NCBI GenBank assembly: GCA_023410055.1
Contig: JAEYQK010000012.1
Coordinates: 1 to 13,442 of the forward strand
Source: Acidobacteriota bacterium
GTDB taxonomy: Bacteria > Acidobacteriota > Terriglobia > Terriglobales > Acidobacteriaceae
Direction of reading: 5' to 3'
Length of the DNA stretch: 13,442 bases
Below, in pieces: positions 7,740-13,442 of this stretch (within the stretch, counting starts at the first letter, position 1; the number at the start of each line of letters is the position of its first letter). Below the pieces are notes generated by a model, which searched no databases, was not told the DNA's origin, and saw only the letters and a list, made by a program, of their open reading frames with translations. The translations under genes were made by a program, and so were the position numbers.

Positions 7740-8113
7740 TCGGTCCACCTTTCGTCGGCTATGGTGTGACAACTGCCAAAAAGAATCACAGCGGCGCTTT
7801 TCCCCGCACCTGAGTGGGCCGAAATGCACTACTCAGGCTTGGTCGCCAATTGGATAGCGACGTCGTTTTTCCAGAATGGGATTGTGCGTCAAAAGCTGAT
7901 TTTGCGCCACCTATTTTGATCCAGGTAGCCACAATCCCGGCTGGGAGATCCAACTAATGTTGAACGTGTATCCCGAGTACGGATTGCCATACGAAGGGTG
8001 GGCCTCCCAAGGCCGGACTTCCGATGAAACCGCGGGGCTGTCCAGAGATTCACAAACATTGCCGCGTGCCTCATGCTAAGTACCCCTCTGCCATTTATAA
8101 TGGATTAGTGAAC
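7740..8113. other. Intergenic region between divergent genes, with small inverted repeats and no convincing gene
   Basis: This 374-base stretch separates the LamG gene (minus) from the first small plus-strand gene. No reading frame has a credible start with ribosome binding site. It holds two short inverted repeats: CCTGAGT/ACTCAGG (7809-7815 and 7831-7837) and GTCGC/GCGAC (7842-7846 and 7857-7861). Both lie where upstream control of the LamG gene could be expected. Their role is unknown. Confidence 0.4.
8096..8101 (+). promoter_or_regulatory. Perfect TATAAT -10 box just upstream of a small membrane protein gene
   Basis: TATAAT ends only 12 bases before the ATG at 8114. If used, the message would start about 4-7 bases before the start codon, an almost leaderless transcript. 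This fits the absence of a ribosome binding site there. No good -35 box is visible at the right distance, so it could be chance. Confidence 0.3.
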
Positions 8114-8365
8114 ATGAGGCGACTTGTTGCCATCTCGTTTATGCTGGTGCTCTTGTTTGTGCTGGTGTGCCCGTTTGTGCCCACTCCCATAGCAGTCGTG
8201 AGCGGGAAAACGATCTCCCACCAACTGCACGCTGTTATCCCGGCACTGATGTTTCTCGTTATAGTCGCTGTTCCAATTCTGTCAGTTGTCTCTCAACTGC
8301 CAGATCGCGCCGAGCCGCCCGTTTCAATTCCGGTCCTTGATCTGACCTGTGCTCGACTGTGCTAG
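8114..8365 (+). CDS. Small membrane protein of unknown function, possibly frameshifted at its 3' end
   Basis: An 83-residue hydrophobic protein with two predicted membrane helices, about residues 4-22 (LVAISFMLVLLFVLVCPFV) and 45-62 (VIPALMFLVIVAVPILSV). A proline-rich stretch and a short end (TCARLC) follow. I do not recognise it. The ATG at 8114 has no Shine-Dalgarno site, but a TATAAT lies just upstream; an in-frame ATG at 8024 adds a non-hydrophobic leader and has no site either. Directly downstream, in the -1 frame, another hydrophobic segment followed by many basic residues stays open to 8466. A one-base change may therefore have split a three-helix protein of about 117 residues. Alternatively the two-helix form is complete. 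It is the first of three small plus-strand genes in a row. Confidence 0.5.
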   Translation: MRRLVAISFMLVLLFVLVCPFVPTPIAVVSGKTISHQLHAVIPALMFLVIVAVPILSVVSQLPDRAEPPVSIPVLDLTCARLC

Positions 8366-8466
8366 TCGCAATTAACATTCTCCTGATCTTCACCACGACA
8401 ATAAGGACGGAAGCTCGAAAACGAGAACGCCGGAGTGGACTTCTCGGGCTGCAAGTGCGTAGTTAG
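8341..8466 (+). pseudogene. Possible out-of-frame tail of the small membrane protein gene
   Basis: In the -1 frame relative to the gene starting at 8114, 41 codons are open between a TGA (8338-8340) and a TAG (8464-8466). The translation begins SDLCSTVLVAINILLIFTTT, which looks like a membrane helix, then RTEARKRERR, a basic flank as found on the cytoplasmic side of helices. There is no ribosome binding site for independent translation and no recognisable slippery heptamer in the overlap. The simplest reading is the tail of a gene disrupted by a single-base indel or a sequencing error; chance hydrophobicity is also possible. Confidence 0.3.
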
Positions 8467-8574
8467 GGCATCGTGGCCTTTAGCACTCAAACGCCTCCGT
8501 GCTCCCCAGCAAGAGAACTGAGCGGATTAATTGATAGAAGAAGCGAGACCGGCATGACACTAGGGAGTCGTCCA

Positions 8575-8937
8575 ATGCGGTGCGCAGAAATGCGTGCGGG
8601 CGTTGCGATCTTTATGATTGCTGCGTTGGCGTGCGTTTGTGCCTGCTGGGTGAGTGCAACTGCTGTTGACTCCCGGAGTGTGCAGATTTCTCCGAGTCTC
8701 GTCAGCTTCGGGCTGGGCCATCCACTCCCAAGTCTGGACAAACAGCATTCCTCGCAATTTCGTACTTTTAGAAATTCGTCGCCCGACGCTCTCCAATTGC
8801 CTGATATAGGTGCGGATATAGCTCCGCTCACCTGGCGCGCTCACGTCCTGGAACCAGTTCAGGTTCCGCAGTCGGCATATCGCCGTTCCGCTCCGCCGCG
8901 TGCACCTCCGCAAGTCGCCTCTCTCACCTTGACCTAA
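8575..8937 (+). CDS. Small exported or membrane-anchored protein of unknown function
   Basis: A 120-residue protein of no family I recognise. Residues about 8-27 are a hydrophobic stretch rich in Ala and Cys (VAIFMIAALACVCACWVSA), with an ATA signal-peptidase-like site soon after, so it is either secreted or held by an N-terminal anchor. The rest is polar and proline-rich, low in predicted structure, and ends in a Pro/Arg-rich tail (RRSAPPRAPP). Start choice: GGGAG lies 7 bases before the ATG at 8575; in-frame upstream starts (GTG at 8473, ATG at 8554) lack such a site. It is the middle of three small plus-strand genes. A short AGGGC/GCCCT hairpin (8940-8953) follows its stop. Coding status is supported by the start context and signal-like N-terminus, not by homology. 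Confidence 0.5.
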   Translation: MRCAEMRAGVAIFMIAALACVCACWVSATAVDSRSVQISPSLVSFGLGHPLPSLDKQHSSQFRTFRNSSPDALQLPDIGADIAPLTWRAHVLEPVQVPQSAYRRSAPPRAPPQVASLTLT

Positions 8938-8991
8938 CTAGGGCGTTAGCCCTGAATTGTTCAACTTTGTCTTTTTTTGAGAGGTGACCTA

Positions 8992-9141
8992 ATGGATGCG
9001 AGCAAAATTATCGTTTTGGTATTAACACTGGCCACAGTCGCGTTACTAGCGTGGGTGGAGCTGAAGTCGCGTCGAAATTCTCGCGCAGTGGAGAAGGCGA
9101 CGACACAAGCGTCTTCGAAAGACCAGCCACCTGCGGCGTAA
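8992..9141 (+). CDS. Small single-pass membrane protein (49 residues)
   Basis: A short gene with a strong ribosome binding site (GAGAGGTG, the AGG seven bases before ATG) and a perfect hairpin directly after its stop. Both argue that it is real. Residues about 5-22 form one membrane helix (KIIVLVLTLATVALLAWV). A charged segment follows (ELKSRRNSR), then a polar tail (EKATTQASSKDQPPAA). With the basic residues after the helix, the C-terminus is probably cytoplasmic. Small proteins of this shape often act as accessory subunits of larger membrane complexes or as stress-induced modulators, but nothing here tells which. It is the last of three plus-strand small genes and is convergent with the antiporter gene. 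Confidence 0.65.
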   Translation: MDASKIIVLVLTLATVALLAWVELKSRRNSRAVEKATTQASSKDQPPAA

Positions 9142-9145
9142 ACGG

Positions 9146-9172
9146 GTTCGGGCGGGTGTCTCCCGCCCGAAC
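9146..9172 (+). terminator. Perfect 11-bp hairpin after the 49-residue membrane protein gene
   Basis: GTTCGGGCGGG (9146-9156) pairs perfectly with CCCGCCCGAAC (9162-9172) around a five-base loop, starting four bases after the stop codon. The downstream side, TAGCGTTCTCTTGC, is only partly T-rich. It probably ends the small-gene transcript. It could also slow transcripts arriving from the antiporter gene on the other strand, whose stop is 110 bases away. Confidence 0.7.
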
Positions 9173-9281
9173 TAGCGTTCTCTTGCTACAGGTTGCGTTA
9201 ACCCGGCCCGATACCGGTTTGCGAAAGTATTCTTCACTGATTGCCACGTTCAGGAACGCCGGCGCAATGCGGGCCGGGATC

Positions 9282-10979
9282 TCATGCCTCCGACGAGTGA
9301 GCACCGTAGAGTCGTTGTCGGACAGCATCACGCTGTTCCATGGCAGCCCGATAGTCGACAGCATCGGTGGCTGTCACGGCTTCGGCGAGCGCCACCCCGA
9401 CCTCGGCTTCTCCCGCGGCCACTACGTTTGCTCCGGCTTGCTTGAGTGCGGCGGCGTCACGCAAATGGGCGCATCGCGCGAAAATATTCAGCTTGGGATT
9501 GAGTTGCCGTGCGTACCGGATGATTTCGGCAGCGTCCTCCACGTCGGCGCTCAAGATGAAACTGTGGGCGCTCGCGATGCCAGCCTCCTCCAGAGTTCCG
9601 GGACGAAGCACGTCGCCATATAGCGCGGCCATGCCATCCGCTTTCATTTTGCGCACGGTCTCGAGGTTCAAATCAATTACGTTCACTGAACTGCCGCGGT
9701 CTACGAGGAGTCTACGCACGATCCTTCCCACCGGCCCGAAGCCAACCAGAATGCAATCGTTCGAACTGCCAGCAACTCGGGGGAGGCTTTCTGGGGAGAC
9801 TTGTTTCACTGGCCAAGACAAGTAGTGGCGCGCGTAACGGTAAACGAATGGATTCACCGCGATAGAAATGACGGAAGCGGCCACAAGGGCGTTCCAGCCT
9901 ATGTCGCTGAGCAACCCGAGTTGGCGCGCAAGCGCTCCCAGGATGAAGCTGAACTCGCCCACCTGTGAGAAAGCGGCCCCAACCGGGATGGCCGTGGTCA
10001 TGGGAACACCCAGGAAACGCACCGTCAGCAAAGCAGCTAGTGGCTTAATGACAATCACCACCGCGAGCACAACGCCGATCAACAGAGGGCCACGGACTAG
10101 ACTCCGCGGATCAACTAGCATACCTACAGAAACGAAGAAGAGCACCGCGAAGGCGTCGCGCATAGGCAAAGCGTCGATCGCCGCCCTCGTCGCAAATTCG
10201 GAACGGCCCACCGCAAGGCCGGCGAGGAACGCTCCAAGAGCCATCGATACACCGAAAATCTGAGCTGAACCAACCGCGATTCCAAGCGCGAGGACCAGCA
10301 CGGCGAGCGTGAAGAGTTCCCGCGACCGAGTCTTCTCGACCCGCTCCAACGCCCAAGGGATGACATATCGACCCAGGAGTACGATGGCCGCAATCAACAG
10401 GACAATCTTCAGCGCCGCCATTCCGAGCGCTGCCCCGGCGCTCTGCCTTGCGCTCGTACCGGAAGCGAACAGAATCGGTAGCAGCAGCAGCGCGGCGACC
10501 GTCAGAAGATCCTCGACCACCGTCCAGCCGATAGCGATGTGACCGATCTGCGCGTGCAGGTCATGGTGCTCGCCAAGGACGTGGGCCATCACCACCGTAC
10601 TCGCAACTGAGATTGCGATGCCCAAGATCAAGCCTGAAGTCCAACTCCAGCCGAATGGGCGCAGCAAGAGCGCGAGCACCACGGTGGATACCGTACTCTG
10701 GATGAGAGCACCGGGCACCGCTACTCGCCAGACCGCAATCAATTCCTGCAAGTGAAAGCGCAGTCCAATTCCGAACAGCAGCAGAATGACGCCAATTTCC
10801 GCGAACTGCTCCGCAACCGCCCGGTTGGCCACAAAGCCGGGGGTGAAGGGGCCCACCGCGATGCCAGCCAGCAAATACCCGATGATCGGAGATAGCTTCA
10901 GTCGCTGGGCGAGAAAACCGAGCGCTAAAGCGCCGGCCAGACCACCGGTGAAAGTCATCAGAACACTCAGCTCATGCAT
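9282..10979 (-). CDS. ybaL: CPA2 family monovalent cation:proton antiporter with RCK (TrkA-N) domain, YbaL-like
   Basis: A 565-residue inner-membrane antiporter. The first ~385 residues hold about twelve helices of the CPA2 Na+/H+ exchanger fold, with family landmarks GYLLAGIAVGPFTPGFV, VILLLFGIGLRF, GWTVVEDLL, RELFTLAVLVLALG and MRDAFAVLFFVSVGML. These read like E. coli YbaL, which also matches in total length. The C-terminal part (about 405-535) is an RCK/TrkA-N domain: a Rossmann GFGPVG motif near residue 414 and an acidic residue after the second strand (VIDLN), as expected for nucleotide binding. Such proteins exchange K+ or Na+ for protons under control of bound nucleotide. Two adjacent ATGs exist; the second (10979) sits six bases after GGGAG and fits better than the first (10982). 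It is divergent from the cyclase gene. A regulatory tie to the nearby nhaR is plausible but unproven. Confidence 0.93.
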   Translation of the reverse strand: MHELSVLMTFTGGLAGALALGFLAQRLKLSPIIGYLLAGIAVGPFTPGFVANRAVAEQFAEIGVILLLFGIGLRFHLQELIAVWRVAVPGALIQSTVSTVVLALLLRPFGWSWTSGLILGIAISVASTVVMAHVLGEHHDLHAQIGHIAIGWTVVEDLLTVAALLLLPILFASGTSARQSAGAALGMAALKIVLLIAAIVLLGRYVIPWALERVEKTRSRELFTLAVLVLALGIAVGSAQIFGVSMALGAFLAGLAVGRSEFATRAAIDALPMRDAFAVLFFVSVGMLVDPRSLVRGPLLIGVVLAVVIVIKPLAALLTVRFLGVPMTTAIPVGAAFSQVGEFSFILGALARQLGLLSDIGWNALVAASVISIAVNPFVYRYARHYLSWPVKQVSPESLPRVAGSSNDCILVGFGPVGRIVRRLLVDRGSSVNVIDLNLETVRKMKADGMAALYGDVLRPGTLEEAGIASAHSFILSADVEDAAEIIRYARQLNPKLNIFARCAHLRDAAALKQAGANVVAAGEAEVGVALAEAVTATDAVDYRAAMEQRDAVRQRLYGAHSSEA

Positions 10980-11121
10980 CATTAACTCCCGGCCGAACGC
11001 ATACGCAGCGCAGGCATTTCCAGTAGATCAGTGCTGGCCCACTTGCTGCAACCCTCCCGAGCAAATCAGGTTTATCGTGCTGCCTGGTCTGTCTTCCGCA
11101 TCCGAAGTAACGCGGAGAAAG

Positions 11122-11144
11122 CAGTGTTGCCTGGAGGAGCACTG
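11122..11144 (+). promoter_or_regulatory. Hairpin presenting the ribosome binding site of the upstream ORF
   Basis: CAGTGTT (11122-11128) can pair with AGCACTG (11138-11144), with one G-U pair, around a nine-base loop GCCTGGAGG that contains the Shine-Dalgarno sequence. The structure ends one base before the ATG at 11146. It could tune translation initiation of the upstream ORF and, through overlap, of the cyclase. Confidence 0.35.
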
Positions 11145-11145
11145 A

Positions 11146-11256
11146 ATGAACCATGAAACCCTTGTACTCCCGAAATCGATCTTCGCGCTACGTCCGAAGC
11201 GGTCCCTGAGCAGAACACGAGGTGCGATCTGCCGCGGGGCAAGGTTTTCGCGATGA
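11146..11256 (+). CDS. 36-codon upstream ORF (possible leader peptide) overlapping the diguanylate cyclase start
   Basis: A short reading frame beginning MNHETLVLPK and ending GARFSR, rich in arginine (8 Arg, 2 Lys), with no membrane segment and no known family. Two things suggest it is translated: GGAGGAG lies six bases before its ATG, stronger than the cyclase's own AAGG site, and its stop codon overlaps the cyclase ATG as ATGA. That geometry usually means translational coupling, so ribosomes finishing the peptide would restart on the cyclase. It may be a regulatory leader peptide or simply a device to load ribosomes. The alternative is a chance frame. It is too short for composition tests to be decisive. 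Confidence 0.5.
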   Translation: MNHETLVLPKSIFALRPKRSLSRTRGAICRGARFSR

Positions 11257-12089
11257 AATTGCTGTCGATCCTGGAAAGGCAAGACAAGCGCACTCTGATG
11301 GCGCTCGGAATCGTGCTGTTGGCTGCGATGATGGCAGGCGATCTGTTGACTGGCCCGGAGTTTGAATCTTCCATCTTTTACCTGATCCCCGTTTCGTTCT
11401 TCGCCTGGCTCATCAACCGGCGGATAGGTCTTGTCACTGCCCTTGCCAGTGCGATCAGCACGTTGGTCATCCACGCCCATTTCTCAAATCGCTCCACGAT
11501 TGTTTACTTGAACGCCGGAGCCTGGTTAGGTGTTTATGTGTTCTTTGTTTTCATGCTCGCGGAACTAAGGGAGCTCTATGAAAGGGAGCGGCGATTCTCT
11601 CGCACTGATGCGTTGACCAAGATCTTCAACCGGCGCGCCTTTTTCGAAGCCTTGGAAACGGAGGCAAGCCGGGCCAGGCGCTACCAATCTCCACTTACGC
11701 TCGCCTACATCGATCTCGATCACTTCAAGCAGATCAACGACCGGCTTGGCCACGATGCGGGGGACCGCCTGCTTACGGTGGTCGCGGAAACGATGGCCCA
11801 GCATCTGCGGCAGAACGACATCGCAGCCCGTTTGGGCGGCGATGAATTTGCCGTACTGCTGCCCGAAACCGGGCCAGCCTCGGCACTTGCCGTGCTGCGC
11901 AAATTACATGCGTTGTTGGACAGTGCGATGCGGCAGAGCAACTGGCCCGTCACCTTCAGTCTGGGAGCGGTCAGCTTTCATCCTCCGCCGCAATCGCTTG
12001 AGGAAATGGTGAGCGAGGCCGACAAGGCCATGTATGCCGCCAAGAGCAGCGGCAAGGACCGGCTCATCGTGCGCGAGTCTGCCGCGTGA
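11253..12089 (+). CDS. Membrane-bound diguanylate cyclase (GGDEF domain)
   Basis: A 278-residue enzyme expected to make cyclic di-GMP from two GTP. The N-terminal ~105 residues contain four hydrophobic segments (about 14-30, 39-54, 57-75 and 85-104), a compact membrane sensor of unassigned type. A short charged helix (ELRELYERERRFSRTD) links it to the GGDEF domain (about 115-275). Catalytic features are intact: DALTKIFNRRAF at the domain start, metal-binding D154 in YIDLDHFK, N162 in the IND triplet, and GGDEF at 195-199. An RxxD inhibitory site, RQND (186-189), lies exactly five residues before GGDEF, so product feedback inhibition is expected. There is no EAL or HD-GYP domain. AAGG lies eight bases before the ATG, and the start overlaps a 36-codon upstream ORF. 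It is divergent from the antiporter gene. Confidence 0.95.
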   Translation: MKLLSILERQDKRTLMALGIVLLAAMMAGDLLTGPEFESSIFYLIPVSFFAWLINRRIGLVTALASAISTLVIHAHFSNRSTIVYLNAGAWLGVYVFFVFMLAELRELYERERRFSRTDALTKIFNRRAFFEALETEASRARRYQSPLTLAYIDLDHFKQINDRLGHDAGDRLLTVVAETMAQHLRQNDIAARLGGDEFAVLLPETGPASALAVLRKLHALLDSAMRQSNWPVTFSLGAVSFHPPPQSLEEMVSEADKAMYAAKSSGKDRLIVRESAA

Positions 12090-12128
12090 TGGCGCCGCCC
12101 GTCGGGTCTGGCTGTGGGCAGGCGTCAT

Positions 12129-12290
12129 TCACGCCGCCGCCTTCTTAGGGATGTGGTAATCGCAGCGCTCGCAGATGACCGCGTCTCGCAGTCTACTGAG
12201 CACGACCAACTGCTGGTGGCCACACATCGGACATTCACGCTGCACAAATCGGCGATTCCGCGGATCGAGCACGGAAAGTACTCTCGTCAT
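12129..12290 (-). CDS. Small zinc-ribbon protein (53 residues)
   Basis: A short gene with an excellent ribosome binding site, GGAGG six bases before the ATG. The protein has two CxxC knuckles, CPMC (residues 20-23) and CERC (40-43), spaced by 16 residues. This is the layout of a structural zinc ribbon that could bind RNA, DNA or a protein partner. The N-terminus is basic (DPRNRRFVQR) and the C-terminus ends in PKKAAA. It lies 59 bases after the ribosome hibernation factor gene on the same strand, so the two are probably co-transcribed, and it is convergent with the cyclase gene. A role in ribosome or RNA binding alongside the hibernation factor is a reasonable guess from context only. Confidence 0.75.
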   Translation of the reverse strand: MTRVLSVLDPRNRRFVQRECPMCGHQQLVVLSRLRDAVICERCDYHIPKKAAA

Positions 12291-12349
12291 CTCACTCCTC
12301 CTTCGTGGTGGTCAAAGCCGCCTATGTTCTTCGAAGACGCAGCCTTCCG

Positions 12350-12679
12350 CTAGGCCGCGATCCGGATCGACTCGCGCCCCATCCGCGCTTCGCGGTTGCG
12401 CTCGAGTTCGCGGCCGAACAACCGGCCGATGCGTCCGGTGGCGCGATCAACGGCTACGAACAGGTCACTGTCTTTCTCCTCGACCGTGATCCGCCCGAAC
12501 GGGCGCAACTCCGCACTGATGCGGCAGCCATTCTCGCCCGTTCCGCCACCGCTGATCCGGATCGCGACCGATCCGACGCGATCACCAAAACGGCCCAAGG
12601 CAAAGCGCAGCCGCCGCTCGATGTAGCTTTTGAAGACCTCGGCCAGATCGGTGTTCTGTATGCGGTATTCTGTGTGCAT
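12350..12679 (-). CDS. hpf: Ribosome hibernation promoting factor / RaiA family protein (short form)
   Basis: A 109-residue protein fitting the S30AE (HPF/YfiA/RaiA) fold. An N-terminal strand is followed by a helix with basic residues (DLAEVFKSYIERRLRFALGRFGDR, 11-34), three central strands (35-75), and a second helix beginning DLFVAVDRATGRIGRLF (72-88), the family's most typical stretch. Members bind the 30S decoding region in slow-growing or stressed cells and block translation or dimerise ribosomes. It lacks the C-terminal dimerisation domain of long HPFs. The central strands are divergent and glycine-rich (RISGGGTGENG), so substrate-level equivalence to E. coli HPF or RaiA is not certain. 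The start at 12679 is set by GGAGG six bases upstream; an in-frame ATG at 12703 lacks a site. It shares its upstream region with the divergent nhaR gene. Confidence 0.8.
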   Translation of the reverse strand: MHTEYRIQNTDLAEVFKSYIERRLRFALGRFGDRVGSVAIRISGGGTGENGCRISAELRPFGRITVEEKDSDLFVAVDRATGRIGRLFGRELERNREARMGRESIRIAA

Positions 12680-12717
12680 TTCCGTCCTCCGTGTTGGTTC
12701 CATCTACGACCACTCTA

Positions 12718-12728
12718 GGCAAACTGCC
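12718..12728. promoter_or_regulatory. Short inverted repeat in the hpf-nhaR intergenic region
   Basis: GGCA-AAC-TGCC is a small dyad between the two divergent genes. LysR-type regulators usually bind dyads near their own start, so it is a candidate NhaR site or an operator for the hpf unit. It is short enough to be chance. Confidence 0.2.
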
Positions 12729-12755
12729 AACGCAAAAAAACTACATAAAGCGGAC

Positions 12756-12783
12756 TTGATTGTTAGCTTTTCGTTAATATGAT
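12756..12783 (+). promoter_or_regulatory. Candidate sigma-70 type promoter for nhaR
   Basis: TTGATT (12756-12761) and TATGAT (12778-12783) are separated by 16 bases in an AT-rich pocket of an otherwise GC-rich region. They lie about 46 bases before the nhaR start. Sequence match and spacing are good; use is unverified. Confidence 0.5.
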
Positions 12784-12829
12784 GTCAGTGGGCGGTTCCC
12801 GACTACATGTGGCAGCGAGAGGCATTGCG

Positions 12830-13442
12830 ATGGAATGGCTGAATTATCACCACCTGCTCTATTTCTGGACTGTGGTGCGGGCGGGCAGCATTCACAAGGC
12901 CAGCACTGAGTTACGCATTTCGGCCCCGGCCATCAGCACGCAATTGAGGATCCTCGAAGAGCAGCTCGGGGAGAAGCTGCTGACGCGCGCCGGCCGCCGG
13001 CTGGAACTGACCGATGTGGGCCGCACCGTCTTCAGCTATGCCGAGGACATTTTTTCGCTCGGCCGCGAGATGCAGGATGTGATCAAGAACCGGCCCATCG
13101 GCCGTCCCCTGCGCCTCGATGTGGGTGTGGTGGATGCCGTGCCCAAGATGATCGTGCAACTGCTGCTGGAGCCGGCGTTTCGCATGCTGGAGCCGGTGCG
13201 GGTCGTGTGCCGCGAGGCGACTTCGACGCAACTGCTGGCCCGGCTGGCCACCCATGAGCTCGACGTCGTGCTCTCCGACTCTCCCGTCGATCCCAACCTC
13301 AACCTGCGCGCCTATAGCCACCTGCTTGGCGAGTGCGGCACCTTGTTCGTCATTGCGGAGCGCGGGGCGGTGCCGCGGCGCCGCCCTTTCCCCAAGTGCC
13401 TGGACGGCGCGCCCATGTTTCTTCCCACCGACAATACGGCAC
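12830..13442 (+). CDS. nhaR: LysR-type transcriptional regulator NhaR (3' end outside the window)
   Basis: The first 204 codons of a LysR-family regulator; the gene continues past the right edge. Residues 4-61 are the winged helix-turn-helix, with the NhaR-like opening NYHHLLYFWTVVRAGSI and LRILEEQLGEKLLTR as the recognition and wing region. From residue 90 on the effector-binding domain begins: LDVGVVDAVPKMIV, CREATSTQLLARLATHELDVVLSDSPVD and GECGTLF track E. coli NhaR segment by segment. In enterobacteria NhaR senses Na+ and activates nhaA; in E. coli it also activates the pga biofilm operon. Here it lies near a cation:proton antiporter and a c-di-GMP synthase rather than a visible nhaA. 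AGAGG sits seven bases before the ATG. It is divergent from hpf. Confidence 0.92.
   Translation, partial: MEWLNYHHLLYFWTVVRAGSIHKASTELRISAPAISTQLRILEEQLGEKLLTRAGRRLELTDVGRTVFSYAEDIFSLGREMQDVIKNRPIGRPLRLDVGVVDAVPKMIVQLLLEPAFRMLEPVRVVCREATSTQLLARLATHELDVVLSDSPVDPNLNLRAYSHLLGECGTLFVIAERGAVPRRRPFPKCLDGAPMFLPTDNTA

Noticed and set aside
7889..8074. Minus-strand 61-codon frame in the long intergenic region
   Set aside because: No ribosome binding site and no hydrophobic or domain pattern.
8940..8978. AGGGC/GCCCT hairpin followed by a T7 run, as a terminator after the 120-residue protein gene
   Set aside because: The stem is only five pairs and the T-run begins 18 bases later, so it does not have terminator geometry; the T-run is just as likely part of the leader of the next gene.
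10786..11145. Plus-strand 119-codon frame ending just before the upstream ORF
   Set aside because: It is mostly antisense to the N-terminus of the antiporter gene and has no start signal; the tight join to the next ATG looks accidental.
12090..12128. GC-rich bulged inverted repeat between the convergent cyclase and zinc-ribbon genes
   Set aside because: Pairing is interrupted, the loop is long and there is no T-tract; not strong enough to call a terminator.
12714..12732. Sigma-54-like promoter reading TTGGCA...TTGCC on the minus strand before hpf
   Set aside because: The GG and GC elements are 8 bases apart instead of the required 12, so it cannot be a -24/-12 promoter.
12911..13321. Minus-strand 136-codon frame at the right end
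   Set aside because: Antisense to nhaR, whose translation matches the known protein closely.

Overview
The window looks like a stretch of chromosome from a moderately high-GC, Gram-negative-type soil or sediment bacterium. An Acidobacteriota (Terriglobia-like) origin is my best guess. It rests on the zinc-finger/FecR-type anti-sigma architecture, the secreted LamG protein and the overall gene style; no rRNA or other marker gene is present to prove it. I see no tRNA, rRNA, CRISPR array, insertion sequence or phage gene.

Region 1 (1-5407, minus strand) is one stress-signalling and transport block, read from right to left. It starts with a GTG-initiated ECF sigma factor with a strong ribosome binding site. 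An 871-residue anti-sigma-like membrane protein follows with an ATGA overlap: zinc-finger anti-sigma domain, one membrane helix, FecR domain, and a large duplicated C-terminal part. After a 114-base gap holding a perfect hairpin with a T-rich tail come an ABC ATPase, an ABC-2 type permease, and a second ABC ATPase cut by the left edge. The last three genes overlap one another. The hairpin may end the sigma/anti-sigma message or set the share of transcripts that reach the ABC genes.

Region 2 (5539-7739, minus strand) is a single gene for a secreted protein of about 704 residues, with a signal peptide and an N-terminal LamG (concanavalin A-like) domain. A hairpin follows it.

Region 3 (7740-9172, plus strand) is a mostly non-coding stretch followed by three small genes for membrane or exported proteins of 83, 120 and 49 residues. 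None is recognisable. The first may be frameshifted: a further hydrophobic segment lies just downstream in the -1 frame. The third has a very good ribosome binding site and an 11-bp perfect hairpin right after its stop codon.

Region 4 (9282-13442) groups ion homeostasis, signalling and dormancy genes. A YbaL-like CPA2 cation:proton antiporter with a C-terminal RCK (TrkA-N) domain is on the minus strand. Divergent from it is a membrane diguanylate cyclase (plus strand), preceded by a 36-codon upstream ORF whose stop overlaps the cyclase start. Next on the minus strand is a two-gene unit, an HPF/RaiA-type ribosome hibernation factor followed by a 53-residue zinc-ribbon protein. Divergent from that is nhaR, a LysR-type regulator cut by the right edge. 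NhaR is a sodium- and pH-responsive activator of antiporter genes in enterobacteria, so this cluster may be a salt/alkaline-stress and slow-growth module. That link is inferred from gene order only.
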